This document shows positions 20,365-28,274 of a stretch of 64,000 nucleotides of DNA, piece by piece; the stretch's first letter is position 1; each line of letters opens with the position of its first letter. The translations under genes were made by a program, and so were the position numbers. The notes beneath the pieces are model-generated. The model was given only the letters and a program-made list of their open reading frames with translations. It was not told where the DNA came from and searched no databases. Location of the stretch: contig NZ_PKFQ01000001.1 of NCBI RefSeq assembly GCF_002939475.1, positions 1,736,001 to 1,800,000 on the forward strand. The letters are read 5' to 3'. The DNA is from Streptomyces cinnamoneus. Its GTDB lineage: Bacteria > Actinomycetota > Actinomycetes > Streptomycetales > Streptomycetaceae.

Positions 20365-20940
20365 GTGACGGATTCGGAGCGCCCCCTGCCGCCGCCCGGC
20401 CCCAGGCCGTGGGCGTGGACCACCATCGACACGCCCGTCGGCCCGCTGGGGCTGGCCGCGACGGCGCAGGGCCTGCTCAGCGTCGTCTTCCGGGCCGACG
20501 CCGGCACCGCGGCCACGGCTGTCGCCCGCCTGACCCAGCAGCTGGGCTCGCCCCCCTGCCCACCGCCCTCCCCTTGCAACGGGCTGCTCGCCGAGGCGTC
20601 GGCGCAGCTCGGGGACTACTTCGCCGGCCGGCTACGGACGTTCTCCGTCCCCCTTGACTGGTCGCTGACCTCGGGCTTCAACCGCCGTGCCCTCCGCGAA
20701 CTCCTCGCCCACGTCCCCTACGGCGCCCTGGCCGCCTACCAGGACCTGGCCGACCGCACCGGCGAACCGGGCGCGGCCCGCGCGGTGGGTGTGGCCATGG
20801 GCAGCAATCCCCTGCCCATAGTCGTCCCCTGCCACCGGGTCGTCGAGAGCGGCGGCGGCCTGGGCGGCTTCGGCCCCGGCCTGGAGATCAAACGGGCTCT
20901 GCTGGCGCTGGAGGGCGTGCTGCCGGAGCCGCTGTTCTGA
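20365..20940 (+). CDS. ogt: methylated-DNA--[protein]-cysteine S-methyltransferase
   Basis: Suicide repair enzyme that transfers alkyl groups from O6-alkylguanine to its own cysteine. The 191-residue product has GTG start at 20365 and no obvious Shine-Dalgarno; the short distance from a TACGCT hexamer at 20352 suggests a nearly leaderless mRNA. The active site is PIVVPCHRVVESGG with the acceptor Cys, and the DNA-binding helix precedes it (FNRRALRELLAHVPYG, then AAYQDLADRTG and ARAVGVAMGSNP). The N-terminal part is a short RNase H-like lobe. Fifty-seven base pairs separate it from the upstream phosphodiesterase gene. Confidence 0.95.
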   Translation: MTDSERPLPPPGPRPWAWTTIDTPVGPLGLAATAQGLLSVVFRADAGTAATAVARLTQQLGSPPCPPPSPCNGLLAEASAQLGDYFAGRLRTFSVPLDWSLTSGFNRRALRELLAHVPYGALAAYQDLADRTGEPGAARAVGVAMGSNPLPIVVPCHRVVESGGGLGGFGPGLEIKRALLALEGVLPEPLF

Positions 20941-21030
20941 AACGAGCACTGTTCTGACGCGCGCACGCTTCAAACGCCCGGATCGAACGCACGGGATCGG
21001 GTGGATCCTGGTAGTGGGAGATGGTGCGTC

Positions 21031-21303
21031 ATGCGTACGGGCAACGAACCGATGACCGCCCGGAGCCCGCTACGGCTCAGGTGCGGGCTGGCGGCCTTCG
21101 GGCTGGTGTGGACGATCGCCGGAACCGTGCTGTTCGCGCTGGCGGGGCAGCCGGGGTGGGCGATCGCCTGCGGGGTGCTGGTGGCCGTGACGGTGGTGGA
21201 CCTGACCCTGATCATCCGCCACATCCGGCAGGGCCCGCACTACCAGCCGGGACGGGACGTACCGCCGTACGAAGCGGTGCGGGAGGAGAGGCGGGGGCGC
21301 TAA
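21031..21303 (+). CDS. DUF6343-type small membrane protein
   Basis: 90-residue protein from the ATG at 21031, which has GGGAGATGG upstream; an earlier in-frame start at 21001 lacks a site. Two hydrophobic helices (CGLAAFGLVWTIAGTVLFAL and GWAIACGVLVAVTVVDLTLI) are followed by HIRQGPHYQPGRDVPPYEAV, a tail I recognise from the Streptomyces DUF6343 family. Function is unknown. Its stop codon overlaps by 4 bp the stop of the convergent gene at 21300-21668, marking the edge of the accessory block. Confidence 0.8.
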   Translation: MRTGNEPMTARSPLRLRCGLAAFGLVWTIAGTVLFALAGQPGWAIACGVLVAVTVVDLTLIIRHIRQGPHYQPGRDVPPYEAVREERRGR

Positions 21304-21668
21304 CGCGCGGGCCTGTCCCAGGACTCCTGCCGGCGGCTGAGGGAAACGCCCTCACCCAGGGCATCGCCGGAAGCATCCAGAAGCTGGCGGGCTTCATGTG
21401 TGTACTGTTCACGCTCTGCCTGGGGCATCTGCTCCCATGCCGCACGAACCGGCTGGACATGTTCGCCCAGCGCGTCGGCGTAGGCCCCGACGCGCATGGC
21501 CTCACGAAGACCGATACGCCCGGAGAGGACCTCTCGTGCCATTTCCCGGAGGACGTCGTCGTCTCCTCCGGTCGCCAGGTGCTGAAGGGCTTTGTGCACG
21601 ACCTGGGCCTGCGCATGGTCACGCCCCCGGCTCAGGAACTCCTCGTAGCCCACTTCTGATTCACTCAT
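21300..21668 (-). CDS. hypothetical protein, last gene of the WXG100-like operon
   Basis: 122-residue soluble, mostly helical protein. ATG at 21668 (MSESEVGYEEFLSRGRDHAQ). It has no signal peptide and no motif I recognise; it is rich in Arg, Glu and Gln, and a central LREMAREVLSGRIGLREAMR looks like paired helices. It follows the larger WXG-like gene by 14 bp on the same strand, so it is likely an accessory, chaperone or immunity-type partner; that role is only inferred from position. Codons here use more A/T at third positions than the neighbouring core genes. Confidence 0.7.
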   Translation of the reverse strand: MSESEVGYEEFLSRGRDHAQAQVVHKALQHLATGGDDDVLREMAREVLSGRIGLREAMRVGAYADALGEHVQPVRAAWEQMPQAEREQYTHEARQLLDASGDALGEGVSLSRRQESWDRPAR

Positions 21669-21682
21669 GGTGCCTCCGCTCC

Positions 21683-22420
21683 TCAGACCGCCGGGTGGTC
21701 ATAGCTCGCTCCCGGCAGGGGGAAGGTGTTGAGCTTGGCCATGGCTTCTCCCCCGACCCTCCCCATGGCCGCGTAGCCGGCGTTCATAGCCAGTTGGGCG
21801 GCGTTAATGAGCCTGGTCATGCGTTCCCATTCCTTGATGATGACCCGCGCCTCCTGCGCTCCGAGCGCGTATCCCATCGCGGCGGCCCAGCCCGTCCAGC
21901 CGAGCGCGGTCGAGGCGGCGGCAGCGATGGCCCCGGTGACGAGCGCGTCCGTGATGGCTCCGATGCATTCGCCGATGGCCTGTCCCGCAGCTGAGACGGC
22001 TTGTGCGACGGCGAGGTACTCGTCGCCCATCGCCTGCAGGGAGGTGCGGAATTCCTCCAAGTCCCCACGTAGGGCGTCGAAGTAACGGAGGGCCGCTTCT
22101 GCGGCGTTTCCGTCCCACGTCGCGTCGATGTCCTTGACCCCAGCATCGATGTTCCGTGCGACGGCGTCACATGCCTGCCCTGCCCTTCGCCATGTTTCCG
22201 AGCACTTGGCATAGGCCTTCCAGTCTCCGGCGAGCTGTTCCTGAGCCCAAGCCACGGGGTCTCTCGGCAGCATCAGTTCTGCGAGCTTGAGCAGCCAGGA
22301 ACCTGGGGTGAGCACATCGCACACGGCGTTGATCGATTCCAACGGATCGAGGAAGTCCTCCGGCTCCCCAGGTGGCTTCAGGCAGGCCGTGGGCTCCCGC
22401 ACATCAACGAACTGCGTCAC
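21683..22420 (-). CDS. WXG100/ESX-like large helical protein
   Basis: 245-residue protein starting at the GTG at 22420 (VTQFVDVREPTACLKPPGEP), with GGAGGGAG upstream. The start overlaps the stop of the preceding gene in a GTGA arrangement, which implies translational coupling. After a short leader the pattern is that of long WXG-type proteins: AYAKCSETWRRAGQACDAVA and IDATWDGNAAEAALRYFDAL give two helices joined by a W-x-G turn (WDG). Next come SAAGQAIGECIGAITDALV and a glycine/alanine-rich hydrophobic hairpin (STALGWTGWAAAMGYALG). Such proteins are substrates or N-terminal modules of type VII-like (Esx) export. No C-terminal toxin domain is present and no EccC ATPase is in the window. Confidence 0.75.
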   Translation of the reverse strand: MTQFVDVREPTACLKPPGEPEDFLDPLESINAVCDVLTPGSWLLKLAELMLPRDPVAWAQEQLAGDWKAYAKCSETWRRAGQACDAVARNIDAGVKDIDATWDGNAAEAALRYFDALRGDLEEFRTSLQAMGDEYLAVAQAVSAAGQAIGECIGAITDALVTGAIAAAASTALGWTGWAAAMGYALGAQEARVIIKEWERMTRLINAAQLAMNAGYAAMGRVGGEAMAKLNTFPLPGASYDHPAV

Positions 22421-22737
22421 AGCTGAGCTCCCTCCCCGGGGTGGACGGCGTCCATGGCCGCAGCCACGGCCCGATCGGTCCGGCGGTAGTACGCGGCTGA
22501 TTCCTGCAACTCCTCCGACGAGCACAGAAGGATCTCAGAGAGGCGGTGGAGCGCCTGCAGCACACCACTTCGTAATTCGGTGTGATGACCGATCGCCGAA
22601 CCCATGAGCCCCTCGTTGCGTGCCGAGATGCGGGTGAAGTCCCGGGTGCGACCCAGGACCTCCCGCGAGTCCTCAGCAGCTCTTCCGATTTGTCGCGCAA
22701 ACGCTTCCAGCTGCCCGGGGTCGACACGAAGATCCAC
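22417..22737 (-). CDS. small WXG100-like helical protein
   Basis: 106-residue protein. Two consecutive GTG codons (22740 and 22737) follow AGGAGG; 22737 gives better spacing. The sequence (VDPGQLEAFARQIGRAAEDS, later HTELRSGVLQALHRLSEILL and SAAYYRRTDRAVAAAMDAVH) is the antiparallel helical hairpin of Esx-type proteins, with the usual opening DPGQLEAFA. The canonical W-x-G is replaced by a longer turn. It is first of the coupled pair with 22420-21683 and probably forms a heterodimer with it, as Esx proteins do; this is an inference. Upstream is a membrane-protein gene 31 bp away. Confidence 0.72.
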   Translation of the reverse strand: MDLRVDPGQLEAFARQIGRAAEDSREVLGRTRDFTRISARNEGLMGSAIGHHTELRSGVLQALHRLSEILLCSSEELQESAAYYRRTDRAVAAAMDAVHPGEGAQL

Positions 22738-22768
22738 CACAGCTCCTCCTTCAGAAAAGAAAACCGAG

Positions 22769-23353
22769 TCAATGCGACACCAGTGCAAACACGAAACACA
22801 GCAGCAAGCCCCCGGCCCCGGCCCAGCGCAGCGCCGCGACATAGGGCGCCCCGGGGTGTCGTTCCATCAAGGACCTGACAACGGTGAACTCGTCGACCGT
22901 CCTGGCGTGGACCCCCGACAGGGCGGTGGTCGCGCCCCTGCACACCGCCAGCACGCTCAGGAAGAAGAAAGCCAGCCAGCCCCAGAAGGACCGCCAGCTG
23001 ATGAGGTGGTACTCGTAGTCCTCGCGGTACACGCGCACGTGCTCGCCGGGGATGTGGTCCCCCTCGAGTTCCGTCTCGTCCCGCACGGCGGGGCCTCTCC
23101 CCGGCCGGAAGGTCCCCACACACATCGTCTTGTCACCACCGTGCCGCCCGGACACGTGACGCACGGTGCAACTCTCCACGGTCAGGGTGCCTTTGTGGGC
23201 CACCTCGCCCGTCGCCTTCGTCGCCTGGGTCGCCGTCGCGCCCATGCACAGGAGACCGAGGAGGACGTAGCCCGCGCCGATGAGCCACGTCTTGTAGCGC
23301 GGCTCGGTCGGAGTCGCGAAAGGGCTTGAGGAAAGCATGTCCGGCATGGCCAC
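22769..23353 (-). CDS. hypothetical membrane protein with C-terminal hydrophobic segments
   Basis: 194 residues from the GTG at 23353 (an ATG at 23347 is equally possible; neither has a strong Shine-Dalgarno). A transmembrane segment lies at about 24-45 (WLIGAGYVLLGLLCMGATAT), a cysteine-containing extracytoplasmic region at about 55-115 (ESCTVRHVSGR, MCVGTFRPGRG), a second helix at about 120-140 (FWGWLAFFFLSVLAVCRGA), and a last helix at the C-terminus (WAGAGGLLLCFVFALVSH). I recognise no family. It heads the four-gene block that includes two WXG-like genes, so it may belong to the same secretion or surface system. Confidence 0.7.
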   Translation of the reverse strand: MAMPDMLSSSPFATPTEPRYKTWLIGAGYVLLGLLCMGATATQATKATGEVAHKGTLTVESCTVRHVSGRHGGDKTMCVGTFRPGRGPAVRDETELEGDHIPGEHVRVYREDYEYHLISWRSFWGWLAFFFLSVLAVCRGATTALSGVHARTVDEFTVVRSLMERHPGAPYVAALRWAGAGGLLLCFVFALVSH

Positions 23354-23563
23354 GGGCGGTTCCCCAGGGAGCAGGTGACGGGAGAGCCCGATGAAACCAC
23401 GTTGCGCACGCCGTCGACGGCACGGAGGGAGCAGGCCGGCGCACGGGCCGCAGGACTACGCGGAGGCCGTCCTTCCCGCCCTCACCGGCCCGCGACCACC
23501 CGGCGCGTCATGTCTGGACGCACCCGGCCCCTCACCCGATATGACGAACCGACCGGGCGGCGT

Positions 23564-24181
23564 TCACTCACCCTCGGTGGGGGATCCCGCGGCCCGTTCC
23601 CGCAGGTCCTCCCACACCGTCCTCACCCGCGGCTCCAGCTCCGCCAGGGGGACGTCGTTGTCGATGACGACGTCCGCGACGGCCAGGCGGGCCTCCCGGG
23701 TGGCCTGGGCGGCCATGCGGGCCCGGGCTTCGGAGGGGGTCATGCCGCGGAGGCGGACCAGGCGGTCCAGGCGGGTCTCCGGGGAGGCGTCGATCACGAC
23801 GACGACGTCGTAGAGGGGGGCCAGGCCGTTCTCGGCGAGCAGGGGGACGTCGTGGACCACCACCGCGTCGGCCGGGGCCGCCGACTCCAGGGCCTCGGCG
23901 CGGGCGCGGACGAGGGGGTGGACGATGGCGTTGAGGGCGGCCAGGCGGGTCTCGTCGGCGAAGACGATCGCCCCCAGCTTGGGGCGGTCGAGGGTGCCGT
24001 CCGCGGTCAGCACGCCGGGGCCGAACTCCGCGACCACCGCCGCGAGTCCGGGCGTGCCCGGCTCGACCACTTCCCGCGCGATCCTGTCGGAGTCGACGAT
24101 CACCGCTCCGTACGACGCGAGGAGCCGCGAGACCTCGCTCTTGCCCGCACCGATTCCGCCTGTGAGGCCCACCTTCAGCAT
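23564..24181 (-). CDS. coaE: dephospho-CoA kinase
   Basis: Last step of coenzyme A synthesis: ATP-dependent phosphorylation of the 3'-hydroxyl of dephospho-CoA. 205 residues from the ATG at 24181, where the family N-terminus [20 protein letters not shown] with its P-loop (GGIGAGKS) begins. [13 protein letters not shown] carries the catalytic Asp and the LID-region arginine. [13 protein letters not shown] and the later [18 protein letters not shown] are also conserved. Length is normal, without the C-terminal GrpB-like domain found in mycobacteria. It lies 25 bp downstream of the PAC2 gene, so the two are probably co-transcribed. Confidence 0.97.
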   Translation of the reverse strand: MLKVGLTGGIGAGKSEVSRLLASYGAVIVDSDRIAREVVEPGTPGLAAVVAEFGPGVLTADGTLDRPKLGAIVFADETRLAALNAIVHPLVRARAEALESAAPADAVVVHDVPLLAENGLAPLYDVVVVIDASPETRLDRLVRLRGMTPSEARARMAAQATREARLAVADVVIDNDVPLAELEPRVRTVWEDLRERAAGSPTEGE

Positions 24182-24206
24182 GGGCCCCACGCTATAGCCC
24201 CCGCCG

Positions 24207-25151
24207 TCAGCGGCCGCCGTCGCCCTCCCTGTCGGCGAGGAAGCGCTCGAACTCCGCGCCCAGTTCGTCGGCGGACGGCAGGTCGACGGGCTCGGCGACG
24301 AGGCTGCCGCGGGTCTCGGCGCCGGCCACCGCGTCGTACTGGTGCTCAAGGCCCCGTACGAGCGCGACGAGCTCCTCGTCGCCCTCGGCCAGCTGACGCT
24401 CGATCTCCTCCTGGGTGCGCAACGCCTCGGAGCGCAGGGCGTGCGCGGCGTTCGGCAGGACGAGACCCGTGGCGGCGGTGACCGCCTCAAGGACCGTCAG
24501 CGCGGCGTCCGGGTAGGGGGAGCGGGCCACGTAGTGCGGGACGTGCGCGGCGACGCCCAGGACGTCGTGGCCGGCCTCGGCCAGGCGGAACTCGACAAGC
24601 GACTCCGCGCTGCCGGGGACCTGGGCCTCGTCGAAGTAGCTGCGGTGCCCCGGGGTGAGGTCCGTGCGGTTGCCGTGCGGGGTGAGGCCGACGGGGCGGG
24701 TGTGGGGCACACCCATGGGGATGCCGTGGAAGTTCACGGACAGGCGGACGCCCAGGCGCTCGACGAGCTGGCGGACGGCGACCGCGAAGCGCTCCCACTC
24801 CACGTCGGGCTCCGGCCCGGTGAGGAGGTAGAAGGGGGCGCCGGTGGCGTCCTGCACCAGATACAGCTCGATCTTCGGGACCTCGTACGCGCTCCACCGG
24901 TCCCGCTGGAAGGTCAGCAGGGGGCGGCGCGCCCGGTAGTCGATGAGCCTGTCGTGGTCGAAGCGGGCGACGACCTGGTGGGGCTGGCCGTCCAGCAGCC
25001 GCTTGACGATCTGCTCGCCCGCGTCACCCGCGTCGATGTAGCCGTCGAAGTGGTAGAGCATGACCAGACCAGCCGTGTCCTGGGCCAGGGCCAGGTCGGC
25101 CACGGCGAGCCCCTTGGGCTCCCATTCGTACAAACCCTGCGGATCCAACAC
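24207..25151 (-). CDS. PAC2-family protein
   Basis: 314-residue member of the PAC2 family (proteasome-assembly-chaperone fold), common beside coaE and rpsA in actinobacteria. GTG start at 25151, right after a CCTCC-complement site. Recognisable segments are [20 protein letters not shown] near residue 30, [49 protein letters not shown] and [19 protein letters not shown]. The C-terminal 70 residues are a helical, acidic extension. In archaea and eukaryotes such proteins assist 20S proteasome assembly. A similar role in Streptomyces, which has a proteasome, is plausible but unproven. Confidence 0.9.
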   Translation of the reverse strand: MLDPQGLYEWEPKGLAVADLALAQDTAGLVMLYHFDGYIDAGDAGEQIVKRLLDGQPHQVVARFDHDRLIDYRARRPLLTFQRDRWSAYEVPKIELYLVQDATGAPFYLLTGPEPDVEWERFAVAVRQLVERLGVRLSVNFHGIPMGVPHTRPVGLTPHGNRTDLTPGHRSYFDEAQVPGSAESLVEFRLAEAGHDVLGVAAHVPHYVARSPYPDAALTVLEAVTAATGLVLPNAAHALRSEALRTQEEIERQLAEGDEELVALVRGLEHQYDAVAGAETRGSLVAEPVDLPSADELGAEFERFLADREGDGGR

Positions 25152-25228
25152 AGTGACCGTTCCTCCTCATGTTCCGTACGGGGGAACGTCCTTGGGGCCA
25201 CTGGTCATTCCCGACCCCGGAACATGAG

Positions 25229-25260
25229 TAAGGCCCGCTCTCCAAGGAAAGCGGGCCTTA
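25229..25260 (-). terminator. rpsA terminator
   Basis: An 11-bp perfect stem (25229-25239 with 25250-25260) with a 10-base loop. TAAGGCCCGCT is matched by AGCGGGCCTTA. On the minus strand it lies 40 bp after the rpsA stop, and the arm's TTA end gives a few Us. Confidence 0.88.
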
Positions 25261-25299
25261 CATCAGTCAGCTGCGGTCAGCTGCGCGTCGGTTCGAGCC

Positions 25300-26799
25300 T
25301 CAGCTCTGGCCGCCGGCGAGCTTCTCGCGGAGGGCGGCGAGCGCCTCGTCCGACGCCAGGGCGCCGGAGGTGTCGGCCGACTCCGAGGAGTACGAGCCGC
25401 CGGAGACCTGGCCACCGGCCTGCGGGGCGGCCTGGGCGCCCTCGGCCGCAGCCTCGGCGTCCGCCTCGCGGGACTTGATGACCTGCGCCTGGTGCTGCTC
25501 GAAGCGCTGCTGCGCCTCGGCGTACTGGCGCTCCCACTCCTCGCGCTGCTTCTCGTAACCCGGCAGCCAGTCGTTGGCCTCGGGGTCGAAGCCCTCGGGG
25601 TAGATGTAGTTGCCCTGGTCGTCGTAGGACGCGGCCATGCCGTACAGGGTCGGGTCGAACTCGACCACGGACGGGTCGGCACCGAAGGACTCGTTGGCCT
25701 GCTTCAGCGAGAGGCTGATGCGACGACGCTCGAGGTCGATGTCGATGACCTTGACGAAGATCTCGTCGTTGACCTGGACGACCTGCTCCGGGATCTCCAC
25801 GTGGCGCTCGGCCAGCTCGGAGATGTGGACCAGGCCCTCGATGCCCTCGTCGACGCGCACGAACGCACCGAAGGGAACGAGCTTGGTGACCTTACCCGGG
25901 ACGACCTGACCGATCTGGTGGGTCCGGGCGAACTGCTGCCACGGGTCTTCCTGGGTCGCCTTGAGCGACAGGGAGACGCGCTCGCGGTCCATGTCGACGT
26001 CCAGGACCTCGACCGTGACCTCCTGGCCGACCTCGACGACCTCGGAGGGGTGGTCGATGTGCTTCCAGGACAGCTCGGAGACGTGAACGAGACCGTCGAC
26101 GCCACCCAGGTCCACGAAGGCACCGAAGTTGACGATGGAGGAGACGACGCCGGAGCGCACCTGACCCTTCTGGAGGGTGGTGAGGAAGGTCTGGCGGACC
26201 TCGCTCTGGGTCTGCTCCAGCCAGGCGCGGCGGGACAGGACCACGTTGTTGCGGTTCTTGTCCAGCTCGATGATCTTGGCCTCGAGCTCCTTGCCCACGT
26301 AGGGCTGGAGGTCGCGGACGCGACGCATCTCGACCAGGGAGGCCGGCAGGAAGCCACGGAGGCCGATGTCGAGGATGAGACCACCCTTGACGACCTCGAT
26401 GACGGTACCGGTGACGATGCCGTCCTCTTCCTTGATCTTCTCGATGGTGCCCCAGGCGCGCTCGTACTGGGCGCGCTTCTTCGAGAGGATCAGGCGGCCT
26501 TCCTTGTCCTCCTTCTGGAGGACCAGGGCCTCGATCTCGTCGCCGACCTTGACGACCTCGTTCGGGTCGACGTCGTGCTTGATCGAGAGCTCGCGCGAGG
26601 GGATGACACCCTCGGTCTTGTAACCGATGTCGAGCAGGACCTCGTCCCGGTCGACCTTCACGATGACGCCGTCGACGATGTCGCCGTCGTTGAAGTACTT
26701 GATCGTCTCGTCGATCGCGGCGAGGAAGGCTTCCTCGTTACCGATGTCGTTGACCGCAACCTGCGGGGTGGTGGCGGTGGTCTCGGTGCTGCTCGTCAT
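25300..26799 (-). CDS. rpsA: 30S ribosomal protein S1
   Basis: Ribosomal S1 helps mRNA binding and initiation on the 30S subunit. 499 residues from the ATG at 26799 (MTSSTETTATTPQVAVNDIG); upstream in-frame sequence belongs to the leader. Four S1/OB repeats can be read, beginning at GDIVDGVIVKVDRDEVLLD, EEDGIVTGTVIEVVKGGLIL, GQVRSGVVSSIVNFGAFVD and GQVVPGKVTKLVPFGAFVRV. An acidic, Gln-rich unstructured tail (about 400-499) follows. Four domains instead of six is the actinobacterial form. A near-consensus promoter at 27017-27045 gives a leader of about 210 nt, and the terminator is at 25229-25260. Codon bias is strongly optimised (AAG, CTC, GTC), as expected for a highly expressed gene. Confidence 0.98.
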   Translation of the reverse strand: MTSSTETTATTPQVAVNDIGNEEAFLAAIDETIKYFNDGDIVDGVIVKVDRDEVLLDIGYKTEGVIPSRELSIKHDVDPNEVVKVGDEIEALVLQKEDKEGRLILSKKRAQYERAWGTIEKIKEEDGIVTGTVIEVVKGGLILDIGLRGFLPASLVEMRRVRDLQPYVGKELEAKIIELDKNRNNVVLSRRAWLEQTQSEVRQTFLTTLQKGQVRSGVVSSIVNFGAFVDLGGVDGLVHVSELSWKHIDHPSEVVEVGQEVTVEVLDVDMDRERVSLSLKATQEDPWQQFARTHQIGQVVPGKVTKLVPFGAFVRVDEGIEGLVHISELAERHVEIPEQVVQVNDEIFVKVIDIDLERRRISLSLKQANESFGADPSVVEFDPTLYGMAASYDDQGNYIYPEGFDPEANDWLPGYEKQREEWERQYAEAQQRFEQHQAQVIKSREADAEAAAEGAQAAPQAGGQVSGGSYSSESADTSGALASDEALAALREKLAGGQS

Positions 26800-27016
26800 G
26801 TGGGAAAGGGCTCCGGTACGGACATTGAAGTCGTAGGTACTGCTACGCCGAGAGCCCGTATCGCACCGCCGAAGCCGGACAGCCTTGGAGGCGCACTCTC
26901 CATTGGGGGTCCGAAGACCCGAAATATCGGGAGCACCTCGACAACCGAGGGGACATACAACAAGTGCGAGCGCGACCTGCTCCGTCTGAGGCGCGCAGGC
27001 CCGCAGCGCAACTTGT

Positions 27017-27045
27017 AGCATACGGGGGCAGCCGGGCACGGTCAA
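27017..27045 (-). promoter_or_regulatory. housekeeping (HrdB/sigma70-type) promoter of rpsA
   Basis: On the minus strand, TTGACC (27040-27045) and TATGCT (27017-27022) are separated by exactly 17 bp. This is the best -35/-10 pair I noticed in the window. Transcription would start near 27010, giving a leader of about 210 nt before the rpsA ATG. Confidence 0.85.
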
Positions 27046-27396
27046 TGCGCGAAGGCGAACACCCGGGACGAAACGCCGTAATTCCGGCGCAATTCGGGTT
27101 GTGCGAGGCCACGACGGCCCCCGAACGCCCCCGCCGAGCGCCCCGGAGCGGCGCCTGCAAAGATCGTTCCCCGTCGGCGTGCCGCGCGAGGCCCGCCCCC
27201 GGGCCGCTGACCGCGGGGGCACGACAGATTACCGCCGGGTAGGGCCGACGATCCAGCGCGCCGGGCGCGGCCGGCCCGCCAGCCGGCCGACGAGCCGGCA
27301 GGGCCGGCCCGGCGTCCGCGGGCCCGCCCCGGCCCCAGACCGCGCACCGCCACACCATCCATCCACCGCCGAGGCCGAGGGCGAGCGACCGCCGAG
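27046..27396. other. 350-bp gene-free stretch between rpsA promoter and methyltransferase
   Basis: Very GC-rich sequence with only low-complexity open frames. I see no gene, RNA or clear hairpin. It must hold the promoter of the rightward methyltransferase gene at 27397, but no confident -10/-35 pair stands out. Confidence 0.6.
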
Positions 27397-28200
27397 ATGA
27401 CCGAAGAACACGAGCCCGCAGCGACCCGCCGGGAGACCGGCGAGACCGAGAGCAGCCGCGCCAGCCGCGGCTGGTGGGACCGCAACGCCGACGAGTACCA
27501 GACCGAGCACGGCGGCTTCCTCGGCGACGACCGGTTCGTCTGGGGCCCCGAGGGCCTCGACGAGGCCGACGCGGCCCTGCTGGGCCCCGCGAGCGCCCTC
27601 AAGGGCCTCGACGTCCTGGAGATCGGGGCGGGCGCGGCGCAGTGCTCGCGCTGGCTGGCCGCCCGGGGCGCGCGGCCCGTAGCCCTCGACCTCTCCCACC
27701 GGCAGCTCCAGCACGCCCTGCGCATCGGCGCGGACTTCCCGCTGGTGGAGGCGGACGCCGGGGCCCTGCCCTTCGCGGACGGCTCCTTCGACCTCGCGTG
27801 CTCGGCCTACGGCGCCGTGCCGTTCGTCGCCGATCCCGTACGGGTGATGCGCGAGGTGCACCGGGTGCTGCGCCCCGGCGCACGCTGGGTCTTCAGCGTC
27901 ACTCATCCCGTCCGCTGGGCCTTCCCCGACGAGCCGGGGCCCGAAGGGCTGTCCGTCGCGGCCTCCTACTTCGACCGCACGCCGTACGTGGAGCAGGACG
28001 AGACGGGCCGTGCCGTCTATGTGGAGCACCACCGGACGGTCGGCGACCGGGTGCGGGACATCGTGGCGGCCGGCTTCCGGCTGGTCGACCTGGTCGAGCC
28101 CGAGTGGCCGGCCTGGAACACCCAGGAGTGGGGCGGCTGGTCCCCGCTGCGCGGCCATCTGATCCCCGGCACGGCGATCTTCGTCTGCGAGCGCGGCTGA
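27397..28200 (+). CDS. class I SAM-dependent methyltransferase
   Basis: 267 residues from the ATG at 27397. A Rossmann-fold methyltransferase: the WWDRNADEYQTEHG N-terminal helix, motif I DVLEIGAGAAQCSRWLAARG binding SAM, motif II ALDLSHRQL, ADAGALPFADGSFDLACSAY (motif III/IV) and HRVLRPGARWVFSVTHPVRW. The aromatic C-terminus (PEWPAWNTQEWGGWSPLRG) is characteristic of an actinobacterial group whose substrate I do not know. It precedes hrpB by 74 bp on the same strand. Confidence 0.9.
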   Translation: MTEEHEPAATRRETGETESSRASRGWWDRNADEYQTEHGGFLGDDRFVWGPEGLDEADAALLGPASALKGLDVLEIGAGAAQCSRWLAARGARPVALDLSHRQLQHALRIGADFPLVEADAGALPFADGSFDLACSAYGAVPFVADPVRVMREVHRVLRPGARWVFSVTHPVRWAFPDEPGPEGLSVAASYFDRTPYVEQDETGRAVYVEHHRTVGDRVRDIVAAGFRLVDLVEPEWPAWNTQEWGGWSPLRGHLIPGTAIFVCERG

Positions 28201-28274
28201 CCCGCCGCGCCCCGTCCCCGGCCGGGCCACGGCCTGCGCGCCGGCCCGGCCGGGGCCTCGGAGAGACTTGACCC

